Shown in pieces: positions 50,675 through 59,270 of a stretch of 64,000 nucleotides of DNA (the first letter of the stretch is position 1; every line of letters begins with the position of its first letter). The DNA comes from Roseicella sp. DB1501 (lineage in GTDB: Bacteria > Pseudomonadota > Alphaproteobacteria > Acetobacterales > Acetobacteraceae): the NCBI RefSeq assembly GCF_013112485.1, contig NZ_JABFHG010000003.1, positions 124,001 through 188,000 on the forward strand. Direction: 5' to 3'. The notes beneath the pieces were generated by a model that was given only the letters and a program-made list of their open reading frames with translations, ran no database searches and had not been told where the DNA came from. The translations under genes and the position numbers were made by a program.

Positions 50675-51076
50675 TCAGGGCGTGATCTCGACCCGGAGGC
50701 GGAAGCGTCGCGCCGGCGCCGCCGGCTCCCAGGGCCGGCGATAGGCGAGAAGCAGCGTCTCGCTGCCGGCGCCCGTCGCGGTGAAGTCGAAGACCTGCGT
50801 CTCGGTTCCGCCCGGCCGCAGGCCCTCCGGCGACTCGACCCGCTGGCCGTCCAGCCGCAGCAGCCCGGGTGACGGATCGGGCGCCCAGGAATAGCCGGTG
50901 CCGAGCTGGGCCGGCAGGCGGAGCTGCAACTGGCCACCGACCCGGAGCGCGACGGTTGCGCCGTCCTGGTCGGGCGAGACGACGACCATCTGGGACGCCT
51001 CCTGCGTCGCGGCCTGGCATCCCGCGGCCCCCAGGGCCGCCGCGACGGTGTGCAGCAGCACAGCGCGCCTTTCCAT
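50675..51076 (-). CDS. Chagasin-like (I42) cysteine-protease inhibitor lipoprotein
   Basis: 133 residues. The signal ends in a lipobox (ALGAAGC, C20), so it is a lipoprotein. The mature domain shows the three inhibitor loops of the chagasin/I42 family in order: LGTGYSW at 58-64 (normally N-P-T-T-G-Y/F-x-W), GG at 89-90 in RPGGTETQVF, and RPW at 114-116. These loops wedge into the active-site cleft of papain-type proteases. It is divergent from a papain-family gene 166 bases away, an inhibitor/target pair. It likely protects the periplasm or cell surface from its own or foreign cysteine proteases. Confidence 0.85.
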   Translation of the reverse strand: MERRAVLLHTVAAALGAAGCQAATQEASQMVVVSPDQDGATVALRVGGQLQLRLPAQLGTGYSWAPDPSPGLLRLDGQRVESPEGLRPGGTETQVFDFTATGAGSETLLLAYRRPWEPAAPARRFRLRVEITP

Positions 51077-51242
51077 GTCTCGTTACTCCTGTCCGGCCGG
51101 CCAGGCCGAAGGGTCGCCAATGGCGGCTTTCCGTCAGGGGGGCGCCCATCCTCGGCTGTCCGGGCCGGTGATTCCAGCATGTGTCCCGCCCGCGGCGTGA
51201 GGGGCCGCGGATCGGCGGACCATGCCAGGAGGAGGACACTGC

Positions 51243-52463
51243 ATGCAGAACGGTACGGTCCGAAACCCAGTCCGGATTGGCATCGCGGGCCTCTGCGCCG
51301 CGATCCTCGGCCTCGCGGGGGCGCGCGGCCAGCCCGCCTCTCCCGCCACGACGCAGGCGATCGCGCCGGCCGAGGTGCGCCGCATCCTGTCCTTCTCGCC
51401 CCAGGACGCGGTGGCGCGCGAGCAGGCGCTCTCGCCGGAGATCCGGGACAGGCTGGCCAGCATCCGCGCCCAGGTGGAGCAGCAGGGCGGCCGCTTCAGC
51501 GTCGGCTATACGCCGGCCCTCGAATTGCCGCTCGAAGTGCTCGCCGGCACCCGCATCCCGCGGTCGCAGCCGGGGATCGCGGCGACGGTCAACCGGCGCG
51601 CGGCGGCGCTCCGGAGCATCGACGTCGAGAGCGCGCGCCTCGGGCGGGTCGACCTCTCGAAGCTGCTGGCCGCCTGCTCGCCGCGGGCCGCGGCCTTCGA
51701 CTGGCGGCGGAGCGGCAAGGTGACGCCGGTGAAGGCGCAGAGCTGCGGCACCTGCTGGGACTTCACCGCCATGGGTGCCTATGAGGGCAGCTACGCCATC
51801 CGCAACGGCGCGCAGATCGACACCTCCGAGCAGCACATCCTGAACTGCGCCGGCGCCGGCACCTGCGCGGGCGGCTGGTGGATGCCGGTCTATGACTACA
51901 TGCTGACGCATGGCGCGGCCCATGAGCAGAGCGCGCCCTTCACCGGCGATGACCACCAGGCCTGCCCGGGCAGCATCGCCACTCCCTTCCGGGCGGCGAG
52001 CTGGGGTTTCGTCGCCAATGATGTCGGCACCATCCCGACGGTGCAGGCGATCAAGCAGGCGCTGTGCGCGCATGGGCCGCTCGCCACCGCGCTGCAGGCG
52101 ACGCCGGCCTTCCAGGCCTATGACAGCACCGATGCGGTGTTCGACGAGAGCAGCCAGCATTTCGACTGGATCAACCACGGCGTCGTCATCATCGGCTGGG
52201 ACGATGCGAAGCGCGCCTGGCTGATCAAGAATTCCTGGGGGCCTGCCTGGGGCGGGACCGGCGGCTTCGGCACCGAACGGGGCTATGCCTGGGTCGCGTG
52301 GAATTCCAACAACATCGGCATCGCCACGGCCTGGGTGGATGCGGTCAGCACCCGCTTCGCATTGCGGCCCGAGTGGTTGCAGAAGATGAAGCAGCTCGAC
52401 CTGAAGGTGCAGCCTCTGCCGCGCCCGGAGCCGCCGAACCCGATCCTGCGGCCCAACGGCTAG
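51243..52463 (+). CDS. Secreted papain-family (C1) cysteine protease
   Basis: 406 residues from ATG 51243, with AGGAGGAGGA just upstream. A signal segment (RIGIAGLCAAILGLAGARGQ) is followed by a pro-like region of about 100 residues and then the mature C1 domain. Gln166 (oxyanion hole) and catalytic Cys171 lie in VKAQSCGTCWDF, His312 in DWINHGVVIIGWDD and Asn330 in LIKNSWGPAWGGTG. All four key residues are intact, so it should be active. The C-terminal tail of about 60 residues after the domain is hydrophilic and Pro-rich (LPRPEPPNPILRPNG). C1 peptidases are uncommon in bacteria. The divergent inhibitor gene supports a controlled secreted role. Confidence 0.92.
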   Translation: MQNGTVRNPVRIGIAGLCAAILGLAGARGQPASPATTQAIAPAEVRRILSFSPQDAVAREQALSPEIRDRLASIRAQVEQQGGRFSVGYTPALELPLEVLAGTRIPRSQPGIAATVNRRAAALRSIDVESARLGRVDLSKLLAACSPRAAAFDWRRSGKVTPVKAQSCGTCWDFTAMGAYEGSYAIRNGAQIDTSEQHILNCAGAGTCAGGWWMPVYDYMLTHGAAHEQSAPFTGDDHQACPGSIATPFRAASWGFVANDVGTIPTVQAIKQALCAHGPLATALQATPAFQAYDSTDAVFDESSQHFDWINHGVVIIGWDDAKRAWLIKNSWGPAWGGTGGFGTERGYAWVAWNSNNIGIATAWVDAVSTRFALRPEWLQKMKQLDLKVQPLPRPEPPNPILRPNG

Positions 52464-52538
52464 AGCGTGATCGCCTGAGGCGGACTCACCGAAAAGCGTG
52501 AATCACGCGCTCAAACAACGGCCTGGACCATGGTCCAG
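52464..52538 (-). repeat. Family-A intergenic repeat, copy 3 (reversed, shortened)
   Basis: Immediately after the protease stop codon: GAGCGTGATCGCCTGAGG, then CGGACTCACCGAAAAGCGTG and CTCAAACAACGGCCT. The palindromic half is reduced to GGACCATGGTCC; the loop with CCGC...GCGG is lost. Here it lies between two genes read in the same direction. Confidence 0.82.
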
Positions 52539-52749
52539 GAATGGGTCGCAACCGGCCGGGAATGGCCGGCAGGGGGAGGCCCCGATACGGTTGCGCATCG
52601 GGGCCATCGCCATGCGCCGAGGTTGCCGTCCTGGCGAAGCGCCGCCCGACCGGGGTCCGGTCCCGGGGAGCGCCGGCGAAGCTGATCGCGCCATGGCAGA
52701 CCCGGCCCATGCCGGGCGCTACACTGGCCTGCCGACCCGGAGGGTTCCC

Positions 52750-53922
52750 ATGCCCGTCATCAACCGCATCGCCGCCCTCGCGCCCGAGATGACCGAATGG
52801 CGCCAGGACTTCCACGCCCATCCCGAGCTCGGCTTCGAGGAGCGGCGGACCAGCGACATCGTCGCGCGCAAGCTCGAATCCTGGGGCATCGAGGTGCATC
52901 GCGGCCTCGCCACCACCGGGCTGGTCGGCGTGCTGCGCAACGGCAGCGGCACCCGCAGCATCGGGCTGCGCGCCGACATGGACTGCCTGCCGATGACCGA
53001 GCAGAACGACGTCCCGCATCGCTCGACCGTGCCCGGCCGGATGCATGCCTGCGGCCATGACGGGCATACCGCGACCCTGCTCGGCGCCGCCCGCTACCTG
53101 GCGGAGACGCGGAATTTCGACGGCACGGTGCATTTCATCTTCCAGCCGGCCGAGGAGGGCGGCGGCGGCGGCCAGGTCATGGTGCAGGAGGGGCTGTTCG
53201 AGCGCTTCCCCTGCGATGCCGTCTACGGCATCCACAACGATCCGACCCTGCCGCTCGGTGAGGCGAAGGTGGTGCCGGGCACGGTGCTGGCCGCCTCCGA
53301 CCGCGTCTCGATCACCATCCGCGGCATCGGCGGCCATGCGGCGCGGCCGCATGTGGCGGTCGACCCGGTGCTGGTCGGCGCGCATGTGCTGGTGGCGCTG
53401 CAGGGGCTGGTGTCGCGGCGGACCGATCCGCTGGACAGCGCGGTGCTGAGCATCACCATGTTCCAGGCCGGCAGCGCCATGAACGTCATCCCCGACGCGG
53501 CCGAGCTGAAGGGCACCGTCCGCACCCTGCGGCCGGAGACGCGCGACATGATGGAGCGGTTGATCGCCCGCGTCGCCGAGAGCACGGCGGCGGCGCATGA
53601 GGCGGAGGCGGAGGTCGTCTACACCCGGCTCTACCCGCCGACGGTGAACCACCCGGAAGAGACCGCCCGCGCCGCCCAGGCGGCGGCGCGGGTGCTGGGG
53701 GCGGCGAAGGTGATCGGCGACGCGCCGCCGATCATGGGCGGCGAGGATTTCTCCTTCATGCTGCTCGCCCGCCCCGGCGCCTTCGTCATGATAGGCCAGA
53801 AGGAGGCGGATCGCGGCGACGTGCCGGTGCATCACCCGCGCTACGACTTCAACGACGCCATGCTGCCGGTCGGCGCCAGCTACTTCGCCACGCTGGTCGA
53901 GCAGGAGCTGCCGCGGGGCTGA
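52750..53922 (+). CDS. M20-family amidohydrolase/carboxypeptidase (HipO-like)
   Basis: 390 residues from ATG 52750. The motifs of this zinc-dependent family are intact: FHAHPELGFEERRTS, GLRADMDCLPM, the metal-binding HACGHDGHTATLLGAA, the catalytic Glu pair in FQPAEEGGGGG, and the C-terminal metal ligand region PIMGGEDFSFML. Such enzymes hydrolyse N-acyl amino acids such as hippurate or indole-acetyl conjugates in the cytoplasm; the substrate is unknown here. No ribosome site is prominent. It is 286 bases after the protease gene and convergent with a 3-hydroxyacyl-CoA dehydrogenase. Confidence 0.92.
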   Translation: MPVINRIAALAPEMTEWRQDFHAHPELGFEERRTSDIVARKLESWGIEVHRGLATTGLVGVLRNGSGTRSIGLRADMDCLPMTEQNDVPHRSTVPGRMHACGHDGHTATLLGAARYLAETRNFDGTVHFIFQPAEEGGGGGQVMVQEGLFERFPCDAVYGIHNDPTLPLGEAKVVPGTVLAASDRVSITIRGIGGHAARPHVAVDPVLVGAHVLVALQGLVSRRTDPLDSAVLSITMFQAGSAMNVIPDAAELKGTVRTLRPETRDMMERLIARVAESTAAAHEAEAEVVYTRLYPPTVNHPEETARAAQAAARVLGAAKVIGDAPPIMGGEDFSFMLLARPGAFVMIGQKEADRGDVPVHHPRYDFNDAMLPVGASYFATLVEQELPRG

Positions 53923-53931
53923 AGCATCCTC

Positions 53932-53981
53932 TGGTCGCGTGATGCACGCCTATCGGCGATGTCGCCGCAAGCGATCACGCG
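53932..53981 (+). repeat. Family-A repeat remnant, copy 5
   Basis: A degenerate 50-base piece containing TCGCGTGATGCACGCC, TATCGGCGATGTCGCC and AAGCGATCACGC. This is the tail half of the family-A element without the GGACCATGATCCGC hairpin. It lies between convergent genes. Confidence 0.65.
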
Positions 53982-53986
53982 CCCGC

Positions 53987-54925
53987 TCACCCCTCCCGCC
54001 GCAGCAGTTCCAGCGCCGCGAGCAGCATCCGCTCGTAGCGCTCGCGCGCCGCCTTCGCGCTTTCCGGCGTCCACTCCCAGAAGCCCTCGCCGGTCTTGGC
54101 GCCGAGCTTCCCCGCCTCGACCAGCCGGGTGATGGTCGGGCCCGGCGTGGCGCGGTTGCAGAGCGAGGGATAGATCGTCGCCTGCGCCGCGAGCTGCGTC
54201 TCCAGCCCCGCCAGCTCCTTCTGCAGGATCGGCCCGGCGCCCATGATGCGCATGCCGAAGGTGAAGCGCACCGCCTTGTCCACATCCTCGGGCGAGGCCA
54301 GGCCCTCATCCAGCGCGTTGAAGGCCTCGCGCACCATGGCGTGCTGGATGCGGTTGGCGAGGAAGCCCGGCACGTCGCGCGCGACCCGGATCGGCACCCG
54401 GCCGAGGCCCGCCATGATCTCCGCCAGCCGCTCGCAGGCGGCGTCCTCGGTATGCTCGCCCTTCACCACCTCGACGCCGGGCACCAGATGCGCCGGCAGG
54501 AAGAAGTGCAGGTTGGCCATGCGGTCGCGCGTCGCGCAGCCCTCGGCGATGTCGGTGATGCGGAAGCCGGAGGCGTTGCTGGCCACCGGGATGCCCGCCG
54601 GCACCAGCCGGTCGAGCGCGGCGAAGACCTGGCGCTTGAGGTCGAGCCGCTCCGGCACCGCCTCGATCACCGCTTCGGCGTCGTTGAAGCCGACATCCTC
54701 CATAGCCGCGACGAGGTCGAGCGCGTCCACCCGCGCCGGCGGCGCGCCGAGCTGCGAGAGCGAGAGGGCGACGCGGTCGAGCCGCGCCGGCCAGCTCGCG
54801 CGGTCGGGCTCCACCGCCGTCACCCGCCAGCCCCCGGCCAGGAAGATGGCGGCGATGTCGCAGCCCATCAGGCCGAAGCCGATGATGGCGGCGTGCCGCT
54901 GCGGCGGCTCGGGATCCGTTGGCAT
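53987..54925 (-). CDS. 3-hydroxyacyl-CoA dehydrogenase family protein
   Basis: 312 residues. The N-terminal Rossmann fold has GFGLMGCDIAAIFLAGG and the acidic end of beta 2 (VEPD). EAVIEAVPERLDLKRQVFAA, SNASGFRIT and the catalytic His/Asn region of NLHFFLPAHLVPGVEVVKGE follow, with VARDVPGFLANRIQHAMVRE and the C-terminal domain around GLASPEDVDKAVRFTFGMRI. The protein is the single-function length (not the large bifunctional FadB). It oxidises 3-hydroxyacyl-CoA or related 3-hydroxy acids with NAD; lambda-crystallin-like members act on sugar acids, an alternative. Confidence 0.9.
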   Translation of the reverse strand: MPTDPEPPQRHAAIIGFGLMGCDIAAIFLAGGWRVTAVEPDRASWPARLDRVALSLSQLGAPPARVDALDLVAAMEDVGFNDAEAVIEAVPERLDLKRQVFAALDRLVPAGIPVASNASGFRITDIAEGCATRDRMANLHFFLPAHLVPGVEVVKGEHTEDAACERLAEIMAGLGRVPIRVARDVPGFLANRIQHAMVREAFNALDEGLASPEDVDKAVRFTFGMRIMGAGPILQKELAGLETQLAAQATIYPSLCNRATPGPTITRLVEAGKLGAKTGEGFWEWTPESAKAARERYERMLLAALELLRREG

Positions 54926-55022
54926 GGATGGCGTTCCTCCTAGTTCCGGACGCTATAGAGCGTGATCGGCCCGGGGGAAATCGCGGGACATCGCCAGCGG
55001 CGGGGTCGCGCCGCCGCCCCGC

Positions 55023-56387
55023 TCAGCCGGACCAGTTGCCCGGCCGCACCGCCGCCGCGGTGATGGCGCCATAGGCGGTGATGCCGAGCGCGACGGCGAG
55101 GAACTGCCCCGGCAGGCCGAGGCCGAGCACATCCGCCAGCAGCCAGCCACCGCCGACCGCGAGCGTGATGCGCGACACCGCCGCCACCACCGGCCAACGC
55201 ATCCGCCCCGCACCCATGGCGGCGAAGTAGAGCGCCATGCCGACGCCGAAGCCGGGCAGGGCCCAGCCGATGATGGCGAGCGCCTCGGTCGCGATCGCCA
55301 CCACCGCCGGATCGCCGCTGAAGGCGCGCGCCGTCGCGCCGGGGAAGAGCGCGACGCCGAAGCCGACGCTCGCCGTGACGGCCAGGGCCAGCAGCGCGCC
55401 TGACCAGGCGGTGCGCCGCGCCGTTGCCCAGTCGCCGCCGCCGACCGCCCGGCCGACCAGCGCGGTCAGCGCCGAGCCGACGCCGAAGGCGAGCGGCACC
55501 ATCAGGAATTCCAGCCGCGCCGAGACGCCATAGGCGGCGACCGCGGCGGCGCCATGCGCGGCGATGCGGGCGGTCACCAGGATGGTGGTGAGATTGGCGA
55601 TGGTCGCCATGACGCAGGCGATCAGCCCGACCGAGAGGATGCGGCCGAAGAGCGCCGCCTGCAGCCGGATGCGCAGCGTCGGGCGGAAGCCGGCGCCGCC
55701 GCGCAGCACCACCGCGGCCATGCCGAGCGTCGCCACCGTCATCATCGCCGCGAAGGCGATGCCGGCACCGGCGAGGCCGAACCCGGCCGGCTCCATCAGC
55801 GCCCAGGCGAGCGGCGGATAGCCGAGCCAGGCGAGCAGCAGCACGCGCGAGGCCAGCGCATGCCGCCCGCCGCCGCGCAGCACCGAGGCGAGGGTATTGG
55901 CCAGCCAGGCCGGGATGGCGCCGAGGCCGAAGAGCCAGGCGCAATAGGCCGCCGCCGCCTCGGCCGCCTCCGGCCCGCCGATCAGGCCGAGGATCTCGCG
56001 CGGGAAGCCGGCCAGCAGCACGGCATAGGCGAGGCCGAAGCCGAGGGCGATGACCACGGCGTGCAGCACTAGCGCCGAGGCCTCCTCCCGCCGCTGCGCC
56101 CCGAGGGCCCGGGCGATGGCCGAGACCACGCCGCCGCCCATCGCCCCCGTCGACATCTGCTGCAGCAGCAGGGCGAAGGGCAGCACCACCGCCCAGCCGG
56201 CCAGCGCCGCGGTGCCCTGCCGCGCGGCCAGCCAGGGCTCGAAGAGTTGGCAGAGCGACTGCACCGCGGCGACCAGCGTGGTCGGGGCGGCGAGCTGCAG
56301 CACGCGGCGTAGCAGGACGGAGAGGGGCGGCGACGCGGCGGCGGCCGTCGCGGGGGCGGCCGGGGCCGCGATGGCGGCGTCAGCCAT
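55023..56387 (-). CDS. MATE-family efflux transporter
   Basis: 454 residues from ATG 56387. About twelve helices in two homologous halves; LRRVLQLAAPTTLVAAVQSL opens the first half, with RQGTAALAGWAVVLPFALLL and MGGGVVSAIARALGAQRREE following. The protein exports drugs or cationic compounds by Na+ or H+ antiport. The start lies 8 bases inside the end of the HxlR-type regulator gene, so the two are co-expressed and the pump is presumably under that regulator. Confidence 0.9.
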   Translation of the reverse strand: MADAAIAAPAAPATAAAASPPLSVLLRRVLQLAAPTTLVAAVQSLCQLFEPWLAARQGTAALAGWAVVLPFALLLQQMSTGAMGGGVVSAIARALGAQRREEASALVLHAVVIALGFGLAYAVLLAGFPREILGLIGGPEAAEAAAAYCAWLFGLGAIPAWLANTLASVLRGGGRHALASRVLLLAWLGYPPLAWALMEPAGFGLAGAGIAFAAMMTVATLGMAAVVLRGGAGFRPTLRIRLQAALFGRILSVGLIACVMATIANLTTILVTARIAAHGAAAVAAYGVSARLEFLMVPLAFGVGSALTALVGRAVGGGDWATARRTAWSGALLALAVTASVGFGVALFPGATARAFSGDPAVVAIATEALAIIGWALPGFGVGMALYFAAMGAGRMRWPVVAAVSRITLAVGGGWLLADVLGLGLPGQFLAVALGITAYGAITAAAVRPGNWSG

Positions 56388-56883
56388 GCGCGGCCTCCCC
56401 GCCGAAGCGCGCGCGCGTGGCGCGGCCGGCGCCGGGTCCGGGCAGCACGCGGACATCCTCCGGCCGCAGCGCCCGGCCATCGGCGCCGAGCGGTCGGGGC
56501 GCCTCGACCGGGCGGCCCGTCGCCGCTTCCTGCAGCAGCACCAGCGGCCCCTCCGGCCCGGTCATCCAGCGATCCGCCCAGGCCTTCAGCGCGACATAGA
56601 CGGGGAAGAAGTCGCGGCCCCTCTCGGTGAGGCGGTATTCGTGCCGGGCGCCGGGGCTCTTCGGATCGCCGAGCGGCACCCGCTCCAGCAGCCCGTGCTC
56701 GGTCAGGTCGCGCAGCCGGGCGGCGAGGATGTTGGGGGCGATGCCGAGATGCCGCTCGAAGGCATCGAAGCGCGTGGTGCCGTAGAAGGCCTCGCGCAGG
56801 ACCAGCATGGCCCAGCGCTCCCCGAGCACCGCCATGGAGCGGGCGACGGGGCAGCGCATCCGCAGGAAATCGGTGCGGCTCAT
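56380..56883 (-). CDS. HxlR-family winged-helix transcriptional regulator
   Basis: 167 residues. MRCPVARSMAVLGERWAMLV, LREAFYGTTRFDAFERHLGI, NILAARLRDLTEHGLLERVP and YRLTERGRDFFPVYVALKAW make the HxlR DNA-binding domain with its conserved N-terminal Cys (C11). That residue is redox- or electrophile-sensed in some members. The C-terminal 60 residues are longer than usual and Pro/Gly-rich. It overlaps the MATE gene. Two strong palindromes and one weaker one lie 17 to 75 bases before its start codon, fitting autoregulation. Confidence 0.92.
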   Translation of the reverse strand: MSRTDFLRMRCPVARSMAVLGERWAMLVLREAFYGTTRFDAFERHLGIAPNILAARLRDLTEHGLLERVPLGDPKSPGARHEYRLTERGRDFFPVYVALKAWADRWMTGPEGPLVLLQEAATGRPVEAPRPLGADGRALRPEDVRVLPGPGAGRATRARFGGEAAHG

Positions 56884-56900
56884 GGACGGGCTTCCTCTTG

Positions 56901-56958
56901 GCTTGCGTCATGCAAGCATCAAAGCTTGCGACTTGCAAGCTGCTTCCCCGCCGCAAGC
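56901..56958 (-). promoter_or_regulatory. Triple operator repeat upstream of the HxlR-MATE operon
   Basis: GCTTGC-N5-GCAAGC occurs at 56901-56917 and 56924-56940 (the second extended to AGCTTGC-N5-GCAAGCT). A one-mismatch copy (GCTTCC-N5-GCAAGC) follows at 56942-56958. Start-to-start distances are 23 and 18 bases. The sites sit in the promoter of the regulator gene and are the probable binding sites of the HxlR-type protein. Confidence 0.8.
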
Positions 56959-57110
56959 CAACCGTCCGTCTCTCCCCCTCAAGCGCCTGCTGGAACCGTC
57001 GCCACCCGTTGCCCTGCCGCGGCTTCGCCGCGGCGGGCTGTGACGGATCAAGGGTCAGGAGCGAATGGCGGGGCCCCCGCGACGGCGCGTAGCGACGTCG
57101 TGGGGAGCTG

Positions 57111-58037
57111 TCAGTCCTGCCGGGCGAGCGCGGCGAGCCCGACCATCGCCGCATCCGGGCGCATGATGATCCAGGCGGGGATCGGCTCCAGCCAGCCGCA
57201 GAAGCGACCCTTCGCCTCGAAGCGCTGGCGGAAGCGCGAGGCGGCGATGAATTCCGGGAAGCGCGGGCAGATGCCGCCGCCGACATAGACGCCGCCGCGC
57301 GCGCCGTAGAGCAGCGCCAGGTCGCCGGCGACGCCGCCGAGCGCGGCGCAGAAGATCTCGAGCGCCTCGCGGCAGACCGGGCACTCGCCCGCCAGCGCCC
57401 GGGCGGTGATCGCCGCCGCCTCGAGTTCCGGGCCGCCGCCGCCATCGAGCGCGACCAGCGCCGCATGGATGTTCTCGATCCCCTGGCCGGAGAGCAGCCG
57501 CTCCGCCGAGACATGGCCGAAGCGGCCGCGCAGCCACTCGATCACCGCCGCCTCGCGCGGGTCGTGCGCGGCGATGCTGGAATGGCCGCCCTCGGTCACC
57601 AGCACCCGGTCCGGCGGCAGGAAGGCGCCGACGCCGAGCCCGGTGCCGGGGCCGAGCACCGCGAGTGGCGCCCCCGGTTCGGCCTGCGCGCCGCCGAGCG
57701 GGAAGAGGTCCTCCCCCGCCAGGTCCGGCAGCGAGGCGGACAGCGCCGCGAAGTCGTTCACCACCCGAACGCGGGGGATGCCGAGGGCCGCGGCGATCTC
57801 CGCCCCGTCGACCACCCAGCCGCGATTGGTCAGCGTGACCCGGTTGTCCTGGACCGGGCCGGCCACGGCGAAGACCGCCGCCACCGGCCGCGGCCGGTCG
57901 ATGAGATAGCCGGCGGCCGCCTCGGCGATGCTGTCGACCTCGTCCAGCGCCAGCCGCAGCGGCGGGGTGTAGGTCCGGCCGTCGAACAGCGCGAAGCGGG
58001 CATTGGTGCCGCCGATATCGGCGATGAGCGTGTTCAT
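57111..58037 (-). CDS. glk: Glucokinase
   Basis: 308 residues. Phosphate-binding DIGGTNARFALFDG at the N-terminus, the catalytic Asp in VVNDFAALSASLPDL, the adenosine motif GPGTGLGVGAFLP and EGGHSSIAAHDPREAAVIEW are all of the Glk (proteobacterial) type. It phosphorylates glucose with ATP, feeding glycolysis or the Entner-Doudoroff route. It is a single gene, divergent from an enolase-superfamily gene 122 bases away. Confidence 0.93.
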   Translation of the reverse strand: MNTLIADIGGTNARFALFDGRTYTPPLRLALDEVDSIAEAAAGYLIDRPRPVAAVFAVAGPVQDNRVTLTNRGWVVDGAEIAAALGIPRVRVVNDFAALSASLPDLAGEDLFPLGGAQAEPGAPLAVLGPGTGLGVGAFLPPDRVLVTEGGHSSIAAHDPREAAVIEWLRGRFGHVSAERLLSGQGIENIHAALVALDGGGGPELEAAAITARALAGECPVCREALEIFCAALGGVAGDLALLYGARGGVYVGGGICPRFPEFIAASRFRQRFEAKGRFCGWLEPIPAWIIMRPDAAMVGLAALARQD

Positions 58038-58159
58038 GCGCCCTTTCTACCGTGCCTGGGGAGCCGAGGCGACGATCCCGCGCGGTGGCGCGCCGGGCAC
58101 GGTGCCACTACCGTCGCCGCAAGGCCCCCAAAGGGAAGGCCAGCAGGAGGAACGCCGCC

Positions 58160-59269
58160 ATGAGGATCGACCGGGTCTCGCTCACCCTCTTCGCCTGGGA
58201 CGGCATCCCGCCGACCCGCTACCACGCCGCCTCGCGCATGGAGACGGGCTCCTCCGCCCTCGGCCTGCTCAGCATCGGCACCGATGCCGGGCTGACCGGC
58301 CATGCCTTCCTCGGCTCGGCGACGCATACGGCGGCGAATGACGGGCCGGGTCTGATCCGTTTCCTCAAGCCGCTGCTCATGGGCCGCGACCCGCTGGAGC
58401 GCGAGGCGATCAACGCGAAGCTCTGGCCCTTCTCGCGCCTGGTCTCGGTGCGCTCCATCGGCGCGGTGGACGTCGCGCTCTGGGACCTGGCGGGGAAGGC
58501 GGCGGGGATGCCGATCCACCGGCTGCTCGGCACCTGCCGCCACGCCATCCCGGCCTATGCCAGCTCGCAGGTGCTGGACGGCGCCGAGGCCTATGCCGAG
58601 GAGGCGGTCGCCTTCCGCGAGGCCGGCTGGGCCGCCTACAAGATCCACCCGCCGCAGCACCCCGCCACCGACATCAAGGTCTGCGAGGCGGCGCGCCGCG
58701 CCGTCGGCGACGACTTCCCGCTGATGCTCGATTCCACCTGGTCCTACGACTTCCCGGCCGCGCTGCGGGTCGGCCGCGCCATCGAGCGGCTCGGCTTCCT
58801 CTGGTACGAGGACCCGCTGCACGACCAGGACATCACCAACTACGTCAAGCTGCGGCAGAAGCTCGATATCCCGATCATGGCGACGGAATACCCGGCCGCC
58901 GGGCTGGAGAGCTACGCGCCCTGGATCATGCTGCAGGCGACCGACTATCTGCGCGGCGACGTCGCGGTGAAGGGCGGCATCACCACGCTGCTGAAGACCG
59001 CGCATCTCGCTGAGGCCTTCCGTATGACCTACGAGATCCACCACGGCGGCAACAGCCTGAACAACCTGGCGAACCTGCATGTCGCCTGCGCCATCCGCAA
59101 CACCACCTATTTCGAGGTGCTGCTGCCCGACGGCGCGCATAAATACGGGCTTGCGCAGGAAATCGAGGTAGGGCGCGACGGGATGGTGCAGGCGCCGCAG
59201 GGCCCCGGCCTCGGCGCCGAGATCGATTTCGACCTCATCGCGCGGAAGACGGTGGTGGTGCTGGATTAG
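58160..59269 (+). CDS. Enolase-superfamily enzyme (mandelate racemase/muconate lactonizing-like)
   Basis: 369 residues from ATG 58160 with AGGAGGAA upstream. The capping domain is followed by the barrel. Candidate metal ligands are D191 (LMLDSTWSY), E217 (LWYEDPLHD) and E243 (MATEYPAAG). The general base position reads K161-I-H163 instead of K-x-K, with H294/H295 as the opposite base. Such K-x-H patterns fit some sugar-acid dehydratases; the specific substrate cannot be named. The gene is monocistronic, beside glucokinase, and convergent with the HldE-like gene with a family-A repeat between. Confidence 0.88.
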   Translation: MRIDRVSLTLFAWDGIPPTRYHAASRMETGSSALGLLSIGTDAGLTGHAFLGSATHTAANDGPGLIRFLKPLLMGRDPLEREAINAKLWPFSRLVSVRSIGAVDVALWDLAGKAAGMPIHRLLGTCRHAIPAYASSQVLDGAEAYAEEAVAFREAGWAAYKIHPPQHPATDIKVCEAARRAVGDDFPLMLDSTWSYDFPAALRVGRAIERLGFLWYEDPLHDQDITNYVKLRQKLDIPIMATEYPAAGLESYAPWIMLQATDYLRGDVAVKGGITTLLKTAHLAEAFRMTYEIHHGGNSLNNLANLHVACAIRNTTYFEVLLPDGAHKYGLAQEIEVGRDGMVQAPQGPGLGAEIDFDLIARKTVVVLD

Positions 59270-59270
59270 G

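Noticed and set aside
50675-52463. Classical toxin-antitoxin reading of the protease/inhibitor pair
   Set aside because: Both partners carry export signals and are divergently transcribed, unlike cytoplasmic TA operons; a protease/self-protection model fits better.
54945-54970. Another family-A repeat copy near 54955 (GAGCGTGATCGG)
   Set aside because: Only about 11 bases match; too short to call.
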